Source: Spirochaetales bacterium (lineage in GTDB: Bacteria > Spirochaetota > Spirochaetia > JABEVK01). From it: DNA of 6,984 nt. The stretch spans positions 1 through 6,984 of the forward strand of contig JABEVL010000054.1 in assembly GCA_013043995.1 (NCBI GenBank). Direction: 5' to 3'. Position numbers and translations under genes: made by a program. This document shows, piece by piece, positions 1 through 4,955 of this stretch (the stretch's first letter is position 1; each line of letters starts with the position of its first letter). The notes under the pieces are model-generated. The model was not told the origin of the DNA. It ran no database searches and saw nothing but the letters and a program-made list of their open reading frames with translations.

Positions 1-598
1 GAGCCATCCCAGAGACCGCGACCTGCCCCGTTTTAAGGGTCAGGGTAAAGAGTTCATCGACACTTTTTTCTTGCGTTAACGCAGCGAGGACCTCGATAAA
101 AAAGCTGTTGACCTCAGGATCCTGAAAGCCCAAAACTGCCGCGTGTTCCGCGTAGGCGGCGATGCCTTTTAGACCGTAGGTGACCAGCTCCTTCAAAGAA
201 CGGAGATCTTCATTGCTTGTTTCCAGCACACCCACCTGGGCGGCCTTGATCTTGCACTCTTCGTCAGTTTGTCCCTTCCAAGTCACGTAGGGGTTTTGAA
301 TTTTAGCCGCAGCAGGCGGGAGGATTTGATCCCGACGCGCCAATACTTCACGCGTCAGCGCTCGAATCCTTTCTTCGTCAAAGTTGGCGTTGGTGATGGT
401 GGCAAAAAGAGCCTGGGCGATCAAACGAGCGCAAGACTGAATCTGGGCTTGGCCTGCCATTTGGGCGGCTATACTCAGAGCCTTGAGCGACCAGATCAGC
501 AGATCCTGCTCCTGGGCGGTTTCGGGTGTTTTTCCGCAGACTCCCCTGATGGTGCACCCCACACCTTTTGAAGCTTCTTGGCATTGAAAACAAAACAT
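1..598 (-). CDS. hcp: Hybrid cluster protein (Hcp, hydroxylamine/NO reductase), N-terminal part
   Basis: Seen: the minus strand from ATG at 598 reads 199 codons without a stop and runs off the left edge, so only the first third or so of a roughly 540-residue protein is present. It opens MFCFQCQE and has Cys3, Cys6, Cys15 and Cys21 (C-X2-C-X8-C-X5-C). The landmarks LFATITNANFD (about 64-74) and GLKGIAAYAEHAAVLG (about 142-157) follow. Known: these match Hcp of Desulfovibrio type, where the four N-terminal cysteines hold a cubane [4Fe-4S] cluster. The hybrid Fe-S-O cluster ligands lie in the missing C-terminal part. Hcp is a cytoplasmic enzyme that reduces nitric oxide and, in vitro, hydroxylamine, and it protects against nitrosative stress. 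A strong AAAGGAGG ribosome site (605-614 region, minus strand) sits just upstream of the start. The gene is divergent from two regulators, and a ferredoxin-like partner lies beyond them. Family assignment is near certain; the physiological substrate is inferred. Confidence 0.95.
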   Translation of the reverse strand, partial: MFCFQCQEASKGVGCTIRGVCGKTPETAQEQDLLIWSLKALSIAAQMAGQAQIQSCARLIAQALFATITNANFDEERIRALTREVLARRDQILPPAAAKIQNPYVTWKGQTDEECKIKAAQVGVLETSNEDLRSLKELVTYGLKGIAAYAEHAAVLGFQDPEVNSFFIEVLAALTQEKSVDELFTLTLKTGQVAVSGMA

Positions 599-621
599 CT
601 TCACTTCCTCCTTTGGAAATC

Positions 622-655
622 TCAGGGTTTCTTGATTTTTTGCTTGAAACCCTGA
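622..655. promoter_or_regulatory. 10-bp perfect inverted repeat in the hcp leader
   Basis: The arms TCAGGGTTTC (622-631) and GAAACCCTGA (646-655) are exact reverse complements with a 14-base A/T-rich loop. If hcp starts near 669, this forms a stem-loop in its mRNA leader about 24 bases upstream of the start codon. The plus strand carries CTTTTTC just after the stem, so the element also resembles a terminator for plus-strand transcripts reaching it from the hcp side. It could instead be a protein-binding dyad. Its sequence differs from the TetR-type palindromes. Confidence 0.55.
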
Positions 656-680
656 CTTTTTCATCGACACTTGATACTAT
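652..680 (+). promoter_or_regulatory. Predicted sigma70 promoter of the regulator operon
   Basis: A -35-like CTGACT (652-657) and a -10-like TACTAT (675-680) are separated by 17 bases, predicting a start near 687. The TetR-type palindrome (682-703) covers the predicted start and would block this promoter, giving negative autoregulation. The -10 element overlaps that of the divergent hcp promoter, so the two would compete for polymerase. Confidence 0.5.
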
Positions 681-681
681 A

Positions 682-703
682 GGTAAGTAAGCGCATACTT
701 ACC
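682..703. promoter_or_regulatory. Operator 1, TetR-type palindrome (hcp/regulator promoters)
   Basis: GGTAAGTA (682-689) and TACTTACC (696-703) are perfect reverse complements with a 6-base spacer. The same arms and spacing, with one changed base, recur at 1998-2019 in front of the ferredoxin gene. Such a pair flanking an autogenous TetR-family gene is best read as that regulator's operators. Placement over the start of the plus-strand promoter and inside the hcp promoter implies repression of both. Confidence 0.8.
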
Positions 704-717
704 GTAACTCCGGTGAC
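704..717. promoter_or_regulatory. Candidate CRP/FNR-type (HcpR-like) site
   Basis: GTAAC (704-708), a 4-base spacer and GTGAC (713-717) form a dyad with one mismatch to perfect symmetry (GTTAC would be exact). The 5-4-5 geometry is that of CRP/FNR family sites, including those reported for HcpR regulators of hcp. It abuts the TetR-type palindrome directly. Assignment to the product of the neighbouring CRP-family gene is inference from position and geometry. Confidence 0.5.
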
Positions 718-741
718 GCTTTCTGCCAAAAAGGAGTCGAA

Positions 742-1404
742 GTGGAATTTTGGAACCAGATTGAACTCTTTGCCCGAGCTGGGGAAAAAGAAAGCCTGCG
801 TTTTTTGGCCGCATGTCCGGGCAGGCGCGAAAACCACGGCAAGGGCGAGATCCTGCATTTTGAAGGCGACGTGCTGGGGGCCCTCGAGGTCCTCCTAAAA
901 GGGAGGGTTGAAACAAGGCTTCCCGGTGAAAATGGAGACGATGGTTTGGCCGCCGCTTGGCTTGATGGTCCGACCTGCCTTGCTCCCGCCCCGACCTTCG
1001 CCCAGCCGCCTCTTTCACCTGTCAGAATGATTGCCCTCACCGAGGTTGAGATTCACGCCTGGAATACCGACGAAGTCTTGGCCTTTGCAGGAAGAAATCC
1101 AGTTTTTTTACGCGCCTTGCTCGCCACAGTGGCGGGAAAGCTCGCTTTTTTGGCCGAACGCCTGCGCGAGCAGAATAGTTTATCCTTAAAGCGGAAGATT
1201 CTGAGCTACCTGCATTCTCTTCCGATCGAGTCGGACAGTACCGGAATCTTTGTCCGTTTGCCCCTGAGCAAAGAAGCGCTGGCTGGTTACTTCGGCGTGG
1301 CACGGCCTTCCCTGTCCCGCTGTTTGAAACGTATGGAGACTGAAGTTCAGCTTCAAGTGACAGGGAGAATCGTTCGCTGGATCAAGCCTGGGGAGTCCTT
1401 CTGA
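742..1404 (+). CDS. CRP/FNR-family transcriptional regulator (HcpR-like)
   Basis: A 220-residue protein starting at GTG 742, chosen because AAGGAG lies at 731-736. The N-terminal half has a cyclic-nucleotide-type beta-roll with GDVLGALEVLLKGRVE around 42-57. The long dimerisation helix lies near 108-143. The C-terminal winged helix has LSKEALAGYFGVARPSLSRCLKRM at about 175-198, with RPSLSR as the recognition helix. Only three cysteines are present (25, 79, 194), so it lacks the four-cysteine iron-sulfur arrangement of E. coli FNR. Known: CRP/FNR proteins beside hcp (HcpR) activate hcp in response to nitrosative stress, some through haem. Inferred: this protein binds 704-717 and activates hcp. 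Its stop overlaps the next start as TGATG, so the two regulators should be translationally coupled. Family assignment is firm; the signal it senses is not visible. Confidence 0.9.
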   Translation: MEFWNQIELFARAGEKESLRFLAACPGRRENHGKGEILHFEGDVLGALEVLLKGRVETRLPGENGDDGLAAAWLDGPTCLAPAPTFAQPPLSPVRMIALTEVEIHAWNTDEVLAFAGRNPVFLRALLATVAGKLAFLAERLREQNSLSLKRKILSYLHSLPIESDSTGIFVRLPLSKEALAGYFGVARPSLSRCLKRMETEVQLQVTGRIVRWIKPGESF

Positions 1405-1988
1405 TGCTTTCTGAAAAGCAAAAAGCCATCCTCAAGGCAACTTTGGCCACGGTGGAGCGTGAAGGCGTGACCGGTTTCACGATGAAAAAAGTCGCTTCCG
1501 AAATCGGTGTCACGGATGCGTCCCTTTACAAACACTTTCAGGATAAAACCCAGATTTTCGCCGCACTTGCCGAGCTTTTTAGGGAAGAAACCCTCGAGTC
1601 TCTGGTCAGAATTGCCAACACGGAAGGCGTATCCTCTTTAGAAAAACTGGAAACCTTCGTCATGGAAAGGGCCCGTCAGTTTCAGTCCGAACCGGCTTTA
1701 ACCGCTGTTCTCTTCAGTGAAGAACTCTTTCGAAGTGAACCCCAAGTCGCCGCCATCAACCTGGATACCCTTGAACGTCACGCCCAGATTCTTTTAAGCC
1801 TTATTTCAGCGGCTCAACGCAACGGCCAACTGCGTTCCGACATTCCCGCCGAACACATCCTTGTCCTGCTGACGGGACCGATTCGTCTTTTGGTCGGCAA
1901 GTGGAAGGCCGGGGAGTCTGAGGTCTCCTTGGAACAGAGCATCAGCATTTTTTGGCAGACCTTTCTTAAACTTTTAAAGTCATCTTGA
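1404..1988 (+). CDS. TetR/AcrR-family transcriptional repressor
   Basis: A 194-residue protein whose ATG shares its A with the preceding TGA stop; GGGGAG at 1390-1395 is a good ribosome site. Residues 1-50 form the TetR DNA-binding domain, with the helix-turn-helix TMKKVASEIGVTDASLYKHF at about 26-45. The remainder is an all-helical ligand/dimerisation domain (FSEELFR near 104-110, GPIRLLVGKW near 157-166). There is no cysteine, so thiol oxidation or a cysteine-bound metal cluster is unlikely as the signal. Twin palindromes lie upstream of its operon and directly downstream of its stop, which implies it represses hcp, its own operon and the ferredoxin gene. The last codons overlap the TTGACA -35 of the ferredoxin promoter. 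The ligand is unknown; a metabolite of nitrosative or redox stress is only a guess. Confidence 0.9.
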   Translation: MLSEKQKAILKATLATVEREGVTGFTMKKVASEIGVTDASLYKHFQDKTQIFAALAELFREETLESLVRIANTEGVSSLEKLETFVMERARQFQSEPALTAVLFSEELFRSEPQVAAINLDTLERHAQILLSLISAAQRNGQLRSDIPAEHILVLLTGPIRLLVGKWKAGESEVSLEQSISIFWQTFLKLLKSS

Positions 1989-2013
1989 CAGAAGTTTGGT
2001 AAGTTAGTATTTA
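1985..2013 (+). promoter_or_regulatory. Promoter of the ferredoxin gene, -35 inside the tetR stop
   Basis: A perfect TTGACA (1985-1990) overlaps the TGA stop of the TetR gene (1986-1988). With 17-base spacing the -10 would be TATTTA (2008-2013), a modest match that lies inside the palindromic operator. TAGTAT at 2005-2010 is an alternative with short spacing. A start near 2020 would give a leader only a dozen bases long, beginning at the AAGGAG ribosome site. The exact -10 is uncertain. Confidence 0.5.
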
Positions 2014-2021
2014 CTTACCAA
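1996..2021. promoter_or_regulatory. Operator 2, TetR-type palindrome (ferredoxin promoter)
   Basis: The arms TTGGTAAGT (1996-2004) and ACTTACCAA (2013-2021) are perfect reverse complements around an 8-base centre. The core GGTAAGTT-N6-TACTTACC (1998-2019) matches operator 1 in both arms except for one base and keeps the same spacing. It lies between and over the promoter elements and touches the AAGGAG ribosome site (2020-2025), so a bound repressor would exclude polymerase. Confidence 0.8.
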
Positions 2022-2032
2022 GGAGCTCAACG

Positions 2033-2671
2033 ATGAAACGAATTGTCATAGATGAAGAAAAGTGCGATGGTTGCGGCCTGTGCGTCACGGGTTGCCACGA
2101 AGGGGCCTTGGCCATCGTCGAAGGGAAGGCCAGGCTCGTTCACGAAAACTTTTGCGACGGGCTGGGCTCTTGCATCGGCGAGTGTCCTCAAGGCGCGATC
2201 AGTTTTGTTCTAGTTGGGGATCAAGCTGAGGGAAGGGACAATACCCCAAGCCTTTTTCAACACGCCCCCCAGCGGCGCAATCATCAATGGCCCGTGCAGT
2301 TTAATCTTGTCCCGGTTGGTGCGCCGTTCCTGGAAAACGCCGATCTTCTGATCTGTGCCGATTGCGTCCCTTTTGCGATGCCCGGTTTTTATCAAACCCT
2401 TTTGACGGGAAAAGCCGTTCTTGTCGGTTGCCCTAAGTTCGACAACGTGAACGCTTATCTTGAAAAGCTCACGAGGATCTTTCAGGAAAGACCGATCCGC
2501 TCCGTCACCCTCGCACGGATGGAAGTTCCCTGTTGTTCCGGGCTGGCACGCCTGGCTCAGATCGCCTTGAACACTGTGTCAAAAAAGATTCCCTATACTG
2601 AGGTGACTGTGGGTATAGATGGAACGATCCTGGCTACACAATCACCGCTTAGCAGCGTCGCACTACCCTAG
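2033..2671 (+). CDS. Hcp-associated ferredoxin-like iron-sulfur protein
   Basis: A 212-residue soluble protein; AAGGAG lies 7 bases before ATG 2033. The first cluster motif is C11-X2-C14-X2-C17-X3-C21, with His22 where Pro is usual. The second is C41-X2-L44-X2-C47-X3-C51-P, so Leu replaces the second cysteine and this site may hold a [3Fe-4S] cluster or a cluster with a non-cysteine ligand. The C-terminal domain (about 83-185) has HQWPVQFNLVPVGAPF, LLICADCVPFA, VGCPKFDN and EVPCCSGLA, with five more cysteines (108, 111, 133, 167, 168) that could form a third metal site. Known: an iron-sulfur protein of this general kind accompanies hcp in Desulfovibrio under HcpR control. Inferred: it delivers electrons to Hcp. 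It has its own repressed promoter rather than sharing the hcp transcript. Family is clear; the redox role is inferred. Confidence 0.85.
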   Translation: MKRIVIDEEKCDGCGLCVTGCHEGALAIVEGKARLVHENFCDGLGSCIGECPQGAISFVLVGDQAEGRDNTPSLFQHAPQRRNHQWPVQFNLVPVGAPFLENADLLICADCVPFAMPGFYQTLLTGKAVLVGCPKFDNVNAYLEKLTRIFQERPIRSVTLARMEVPCCSGLARLAQIALNTVSKKIPYTEVTVGIDGTILATQSPLSSVALP

Positions 2672-2683
2672 AAGCCCTAAATT

Positions 2684-2692
2684 TGCTATCAT
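2684..2692 (+). promoter_or_regulatory. Extended -10 promoter of the glycosyltransferase gene
   Basis: TG-C-TATCAT (2684-2692) is an extended -10 element with no convincing -35. Its end is 6 bases from ATG 2699, so transcription would begin at or next to the start codon, giving a leaderless or nearly leaderless mRNA. No Shine-Dalgarno sequence is visible before 2699. The gene may also be reached by read-through from the ferredoxin gene, which stops 27 bases upstream. Confidence 0.4.
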
Positions 2693-2698
2693 CACCCC

Positions 2699-4204
2699 AT
2701 GATGGACAGACTGCGTGAGGTGTTACTCAAATACCCGTTGGCGAGCCAACGTTTCCTAGAAATCCTTCCGGGCTTTGTGAGTTGGAATTTTATTCTCTTT
2801 CCAGTTTGGGGTGCGCTTTTTTTCCCTGAACTTGTCGGTGTTTTTCTTTTGACGTTTTACCTCTACTGGCTTTACCGATCGGGCATCACGGCCTTTCGAG
2901 CCTGGGTGTCGTATCAAAAAATCCGTGAAGAGAAAAGCAGGGACTTTCTAGGCGAGCTGGCCCGGCTTAAGAACGCCGACCGTGTGCGTCACATCGTCGT
3001 GATCCCGACCTACAATGAGCCCGTTGAAACCTTAGTCAGGACCCTGGACGCCTTGGCTGTCCAAACCCTGGGTCCAGAAAAAATCATCCCAGTGGTCGCC
3101 TTTGAAGAAAGGGCGGGGGAGACCATCAACGCCCCCCGCGAGCTTTTGATTCGTCAGAAATTTGCTTCTGTTTTCCCCAGGTTGATCTTTACCTACCATC
3201 CCAGCGCCTTAGCCGGCGAGGTTGTGGGAAAGTCTTCGAACATGGCCTGGGCCGCTCGTGAGCTGAACCAGCTCGTTGAAAAGGAGGAGACCTGGGATCG
3301 GGATTTTTTGACGATCTCTTCGGCCGATGCCGACGTGTGTTTTCATCCCAGCCACTTTGCCGCCCTCAGCTGGTATTTTTTGACAAGCTCTCAGCCCCAC
3401 CGCCGCATTTGGCAGGGTGCTATGATGTTTTACAACAACATCGACCGCATTCCGATGTTCATGCGGGTTTTCAATCGGCTGTTCACCGTGGTGGCCATCA
3501 GCGGTTTGCGCCGTCAGGACGGGATGTTGAACTTTTCCACTTACAGTTTGAGCTGGAAGCTTTTGGAAGATATCGGCTTCTGGGACGTGGACGTGATCCC
3601 CGAGGATTTCAGGATTTTCTTTAAGGCGTACTTTGGCACGAAAGGGACAACGCGGGTAGAACCGATCTACCTTCCTGTCCTTGCCGACGCCGCCGAAGCT
3701 CGAGGTTTCTGGCCAACCTTCGTCAACACCTACCAGCAGGTCAAACGATGGGCCTGGGGTTGCAGCGACGACGCCTACATCCTGAAAAGATGGGCCAAGG
3801 ACAAGGAGATCCCCTTTTGGGAAAAATCCATTCGGGTTTTACGGGTGTTGGAAATTCATTTTCTTTGGCCCGTGAACTGGTTTTTGCTGACGGTAAGCCT
3901 TCCCATTCTCGGGCTCCTGAACAAGCAATTTATGAGTACTCCCTTTGGGCAACTTCTTCCAGACCTCGCAGGGTGGATCCTGTCTCCGACAGTTTTGGCC
4001 TTGTTGGTGTTTCTTTTTGTCGACCTTCGTTCCCAGCCCAACTTTCGCCATCTGCCGTTGTGGAGAAAAATGCTCTACCCGGTAGAACTTTTTGTGATCA
4101 CTCCCATATCGGGTCTGCTCTTTTCGGCCCTGCCCGGGCTGGAAGCTCACACGCGCCTCCTTCTGGGTAAGTACATCGAATATCGGGTGACCGAGAAAAT
4201 CTAA
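2699..4204 (+). CDS. Membrane glycosyltransferase, family 2, processive type
   Basis: A 501-residue inner-membrane protein. Two hydrophobic segments come first (about 31-58). A cytoplasmic GT-A catalytic domain follows: VIPTYNEP (101-108), the D210-A-D212 metal/nucleotide-sugar motif in SSADADVCFHP, P-E302-D303-F as the likely catalytic acidic pair, and Q347-VKRW351 matching QxxRW. Three or so C-terminal membrane segments lie near 384-408, 427-443 and 459-478. D, DXD, ED and QxxRW together are the signature of processive GT2 enzymes of the cellulose/hyaluronan synthase type, so it may polymerise or transfer sugars for an envelope or extracellular glycan. Donor and product cannot be read. ATG occurs at both 2699 and 2702, and the start choice is uncertain because no ribosome site is visible. 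Codons 409-430 are the source of a 67-bp segment duplicated at 4856-4922. Confidence 0.88.
   Translation: MMDRLREVLLKYPLASQRFLEILPGFVSWNFILFPVWGALFFPELVGVFLLTFYLYWLYRSGITAFRAWVSYQKIREEKSRDFLGELARLKNADRVRHIVVIPTYNEPVETLVRTLDALAVQTLGPEKIIPVVAFEERAGETINAPRELLIRQKFASVFPRLIFTYHPSALAGEVVGKSSNMAWAARELNQLVEKEETWDRDFLTISSADADVCFHPSHFAALSWYFLTSSQPHRRIWQGAMMFYNNIDRIPMFMRVFNRLFTVVAISGLRRQDGMLNFSTYSLSWKLLEDIGFWDVDVIPEDFRIFFKAYFGTKGTTRVEPIYLPVLADAAEARGFWPTFVNTYQQVKRWAWGCSDDAYILKRWAKDKEIPFWEKSIRVLRVLEIHFLWPVNWFLLTVSLPILGLLNKQFMSTPFGQLLPDLAGWILSPTVLALLVFLFVDLRSQPNFRHLPLWRKMLYPVELFVITPISGLLFSALPGLEAHTRLLLGKYIEYRVTEKI
3923..3989 (+). repeat. Direct repeat copy 1, inside the glycosyltransferase gene
   Basis: This 67-bp segment matches 4856-4922 at 65 of 67 positions with no gap. 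It encodes roughly residues 409-430 of the glycosyltransferase, a loop between two membrane segments plus the start of the next. It reads as ordinary coding sequence, so this copy is probably the original. Confidence 0.9.
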
Positions 4205-4250
4205 GAGGATTTCATCAATGGGAATCCGAAGGTCGATGAAGAGCCGTAAG

Positions 4251-4268
4251 CTTGAAGTGCCTTTCAAG
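4251..4268. repeat. Short inverted repeat between glycosyltransferase and antitoxin genes
   Basis: CTTGAA (4251-4256) and TTCAAG (4263-4268) form a 6-bp dyad with a 6-base loop, 33 bases upstream of the antitoxin start. There is no T-run after it, so it is a poor terminator. It could be an operator for the toxin-antitoxin genes, since such operons usually repress themselves through upstream dyads. Function is unproven. Confidence 0.3.
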
Positions 4269-4300
4269 GAAAGTTTTGCTTACAGCAAGGGGTCCATACC

Positions 4301-4519
4301 ATGTCACCAAGTATTGTCACAATGTCGAGCAAGGGACAAGTGACGATCCCCCGTACGGTACGGGATGCCCTTGGGCTCGAACAGGGGGATCCGCTCCTCT
4401 TCGAGGAGCGGGACGGTCTTGTCGTCATCCGTAAGCGGCCCCGGCCGGACCCGGTCCGGGATGCGAGTGTGGGCGCCACACTCACCGAATGGGAAGATAA
4501 GCTCGATGACGAGCTGTAA
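4301..4519 (+). CDS. AbrB/MazE-type antitoxin (SpoVT-AbrB fold)
   Basis: A 72-residue protein. Residues about 8-50 (SSKGQVTIPRTVRDALGLEQGD, then FEERDGLVVIRK) are the swapped-hairpin DNA-binding domain of AbrB/MazE antitoxins. The acidic tail TLTEWEDKLDDEL is the kind of flexible segment that wraps the toxin. ATG 4301 is supported by AAGGGG at 4287-4292. The alternative ATG 4322 would give the common family opening MSSKGQVTIP but has no ribosome site. The toxin gene overlaps its last 14 bases. Known: such antitoxins bind and inhibit a MazF/PemK ribonuclease and, with it, repress their own operon. Composition is more G+C-rich than in the helicase gene downstream, suggesting acquisition. Confidence 0.85.
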   Translation: MSPSIVTMSSKGQVTIPRTVRDALGLEQGDPLLFEERDGLVVIRKRPRPDPVRDASVGATLTEWEDKLDDEL

Positions 4520-4727
4520 ACCCGGGGACATCGTCGATCTCCCCTTTCCCGTCATCGCCACCCCCGAAAAGAAGCTCAGGCCGACCTTGGTCCTCACTGG
4601 TTCCGCTTTCCAGGCGAACTCGGGCGCGGTGGGCATGATGATGGTGACGAGCGCCGAGCGCGGCAGCTGGGACAACGATATCGAATTGTCCTTCGGGAAG
4701 AATCTGGACGAGGGGATGCGAAGATGA
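4506..4727 (+). pseudogene. MazF/PemK-type mRNA interferase toxin, C-terminally truncated
   Basis: ATG 4506 starts within the antitoxin's last codons (ATGACGAGCTGTAA), the usual coupled layout. The 73 residues open with PGDIVDLPFP, then RPTLVL (Arg25-Pro26) and MVTSA (Thr48). Arg and Thr in these contexts are the catalytic pair of MazF-type ribonucleases. The frame ends after NDIELSFGKNLDEG-MRR. Family members usually continue for 35-40 residues through GLP-PS and the final dimer-forming helix. Just beyond the stop, another frame reads ADSRLSHRRLLPAG (about 4787-4830), which resembles the expected tail. A small deletion or frameshift has therefore probably broken the gene. The catalytic residues remain, so a short active form is not excluded. 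Longer upstream starts in this frame overlap the antitoxin and are not believed. Confidence 0.7.
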
Positions 4728-4955
4728 ATACCTATAATCTGAACTCTGCGACCCCTCCCGCCCTCGTCTTCGAGCGCCTCCGCCGTGCCGATTCCCGCCT
4801 CTCGCACCGGCGGCTTTTGCCGGCGGGAAGCTGAACTGGTCGTCCTTGAAGGAAGAAGCAATTTATGAGTACTCCCTTTGGGCAACTTCTTCCAGAGCTC
4901 GCAGGGCGGATCCTGTCTCCGATACACTTCTGGAAAGAGGGAGGAGAAGTTTTAA
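4728..4955. other. Junction region between toxin remnant and helicase gene
   Basis: This stretch holds the probable out-of-frame tail of the toxin gene (to about 4840) and a direct pair of CCGGCGG motifs around 4807-4826. The 67-bp glycosyltransferase-derived repeat (4856-4922) and the helicase ribosome site (AGGGAGGAGA, 4938-4947) follow. Base composition drops sharply from G+C-rich to A+T-rich across it. No intact gene and no clear helicase promoter were found. Confidence 0.6.
4856..4922 (+). repeat. Direct repeat copy 2, displaced glycosyltransferase fragment
   Basis: This copy is 65/67 identical to 3923-3989 and has the same orientation, 933 bases downstream. The differences are C to G at 4897 and T to C at 4907. 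In the glycosyltransferase frame they would change Asp to Glu and Trp to Arg. It is not in frame with any recognisable gene and stops 33 bases before the helicase start. Confidence 0.9.

Larger units (their letters stand above)
669..717 (-). promoter_or_regulatory. Predicted hcp promoter, activator-dependent type
   Basis: The minus strand carries TATAGT (681-676) as a good -10 element, predicting a start near 669. The hexamer 17 bases upstream (CGGTAA) is a poor -35. A dyad centred at 710.5 lies about 41.5 bases upstream of that start, the classic position of a class II CRP/FNR-type activator. The TetR-type palindrome (682-703) fills the -10/-35 interval. Start-site positions are inferred from element spacing. 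Confidence 0.5.

Noticed and set aside
269..571. Open frame on the plus strand opposite hcp
   Set aside because: The minus strand encodes an unmistakable Hcp N-terminus with all four cluster cysteines; this frame resembles nothing and is its shadow.
4313..4323. ATTGT-C-ACAAT palindrome at the antitoxin start
   Set aside because: Short and inside the coding region; it could be an autoregulatory half-site if translation begins at 4322, but there is no second copy.
4218..4343. Small plus-strand frame of 41 codons with an AGAGGA-like site upstream
   Set aside because: It overlaps the antitoxin gene by 43 bases and its sequence has no recognisable similarity; too weak to call, though the ribosome-site spacing is acceptable.
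3923..4922. Simple tandem duplication of the glycosyltransferase 3' region
   Set aside because: Only 67 bp are duplicated; sequence on both sides of the second copy is unrelated to the gene, so a tandem copy would need large secondary losses.
4304..4927. 207-codon minus-strand frame covering the toxin-antitoxin genes and repeat copy 2
   Set aside because: The plus strand encodes recognisable AbrB and MazF-type proteins there. A peptide shared with the antisense frame at 3839-4267 arises only because the 67-bp segment is duplicated.
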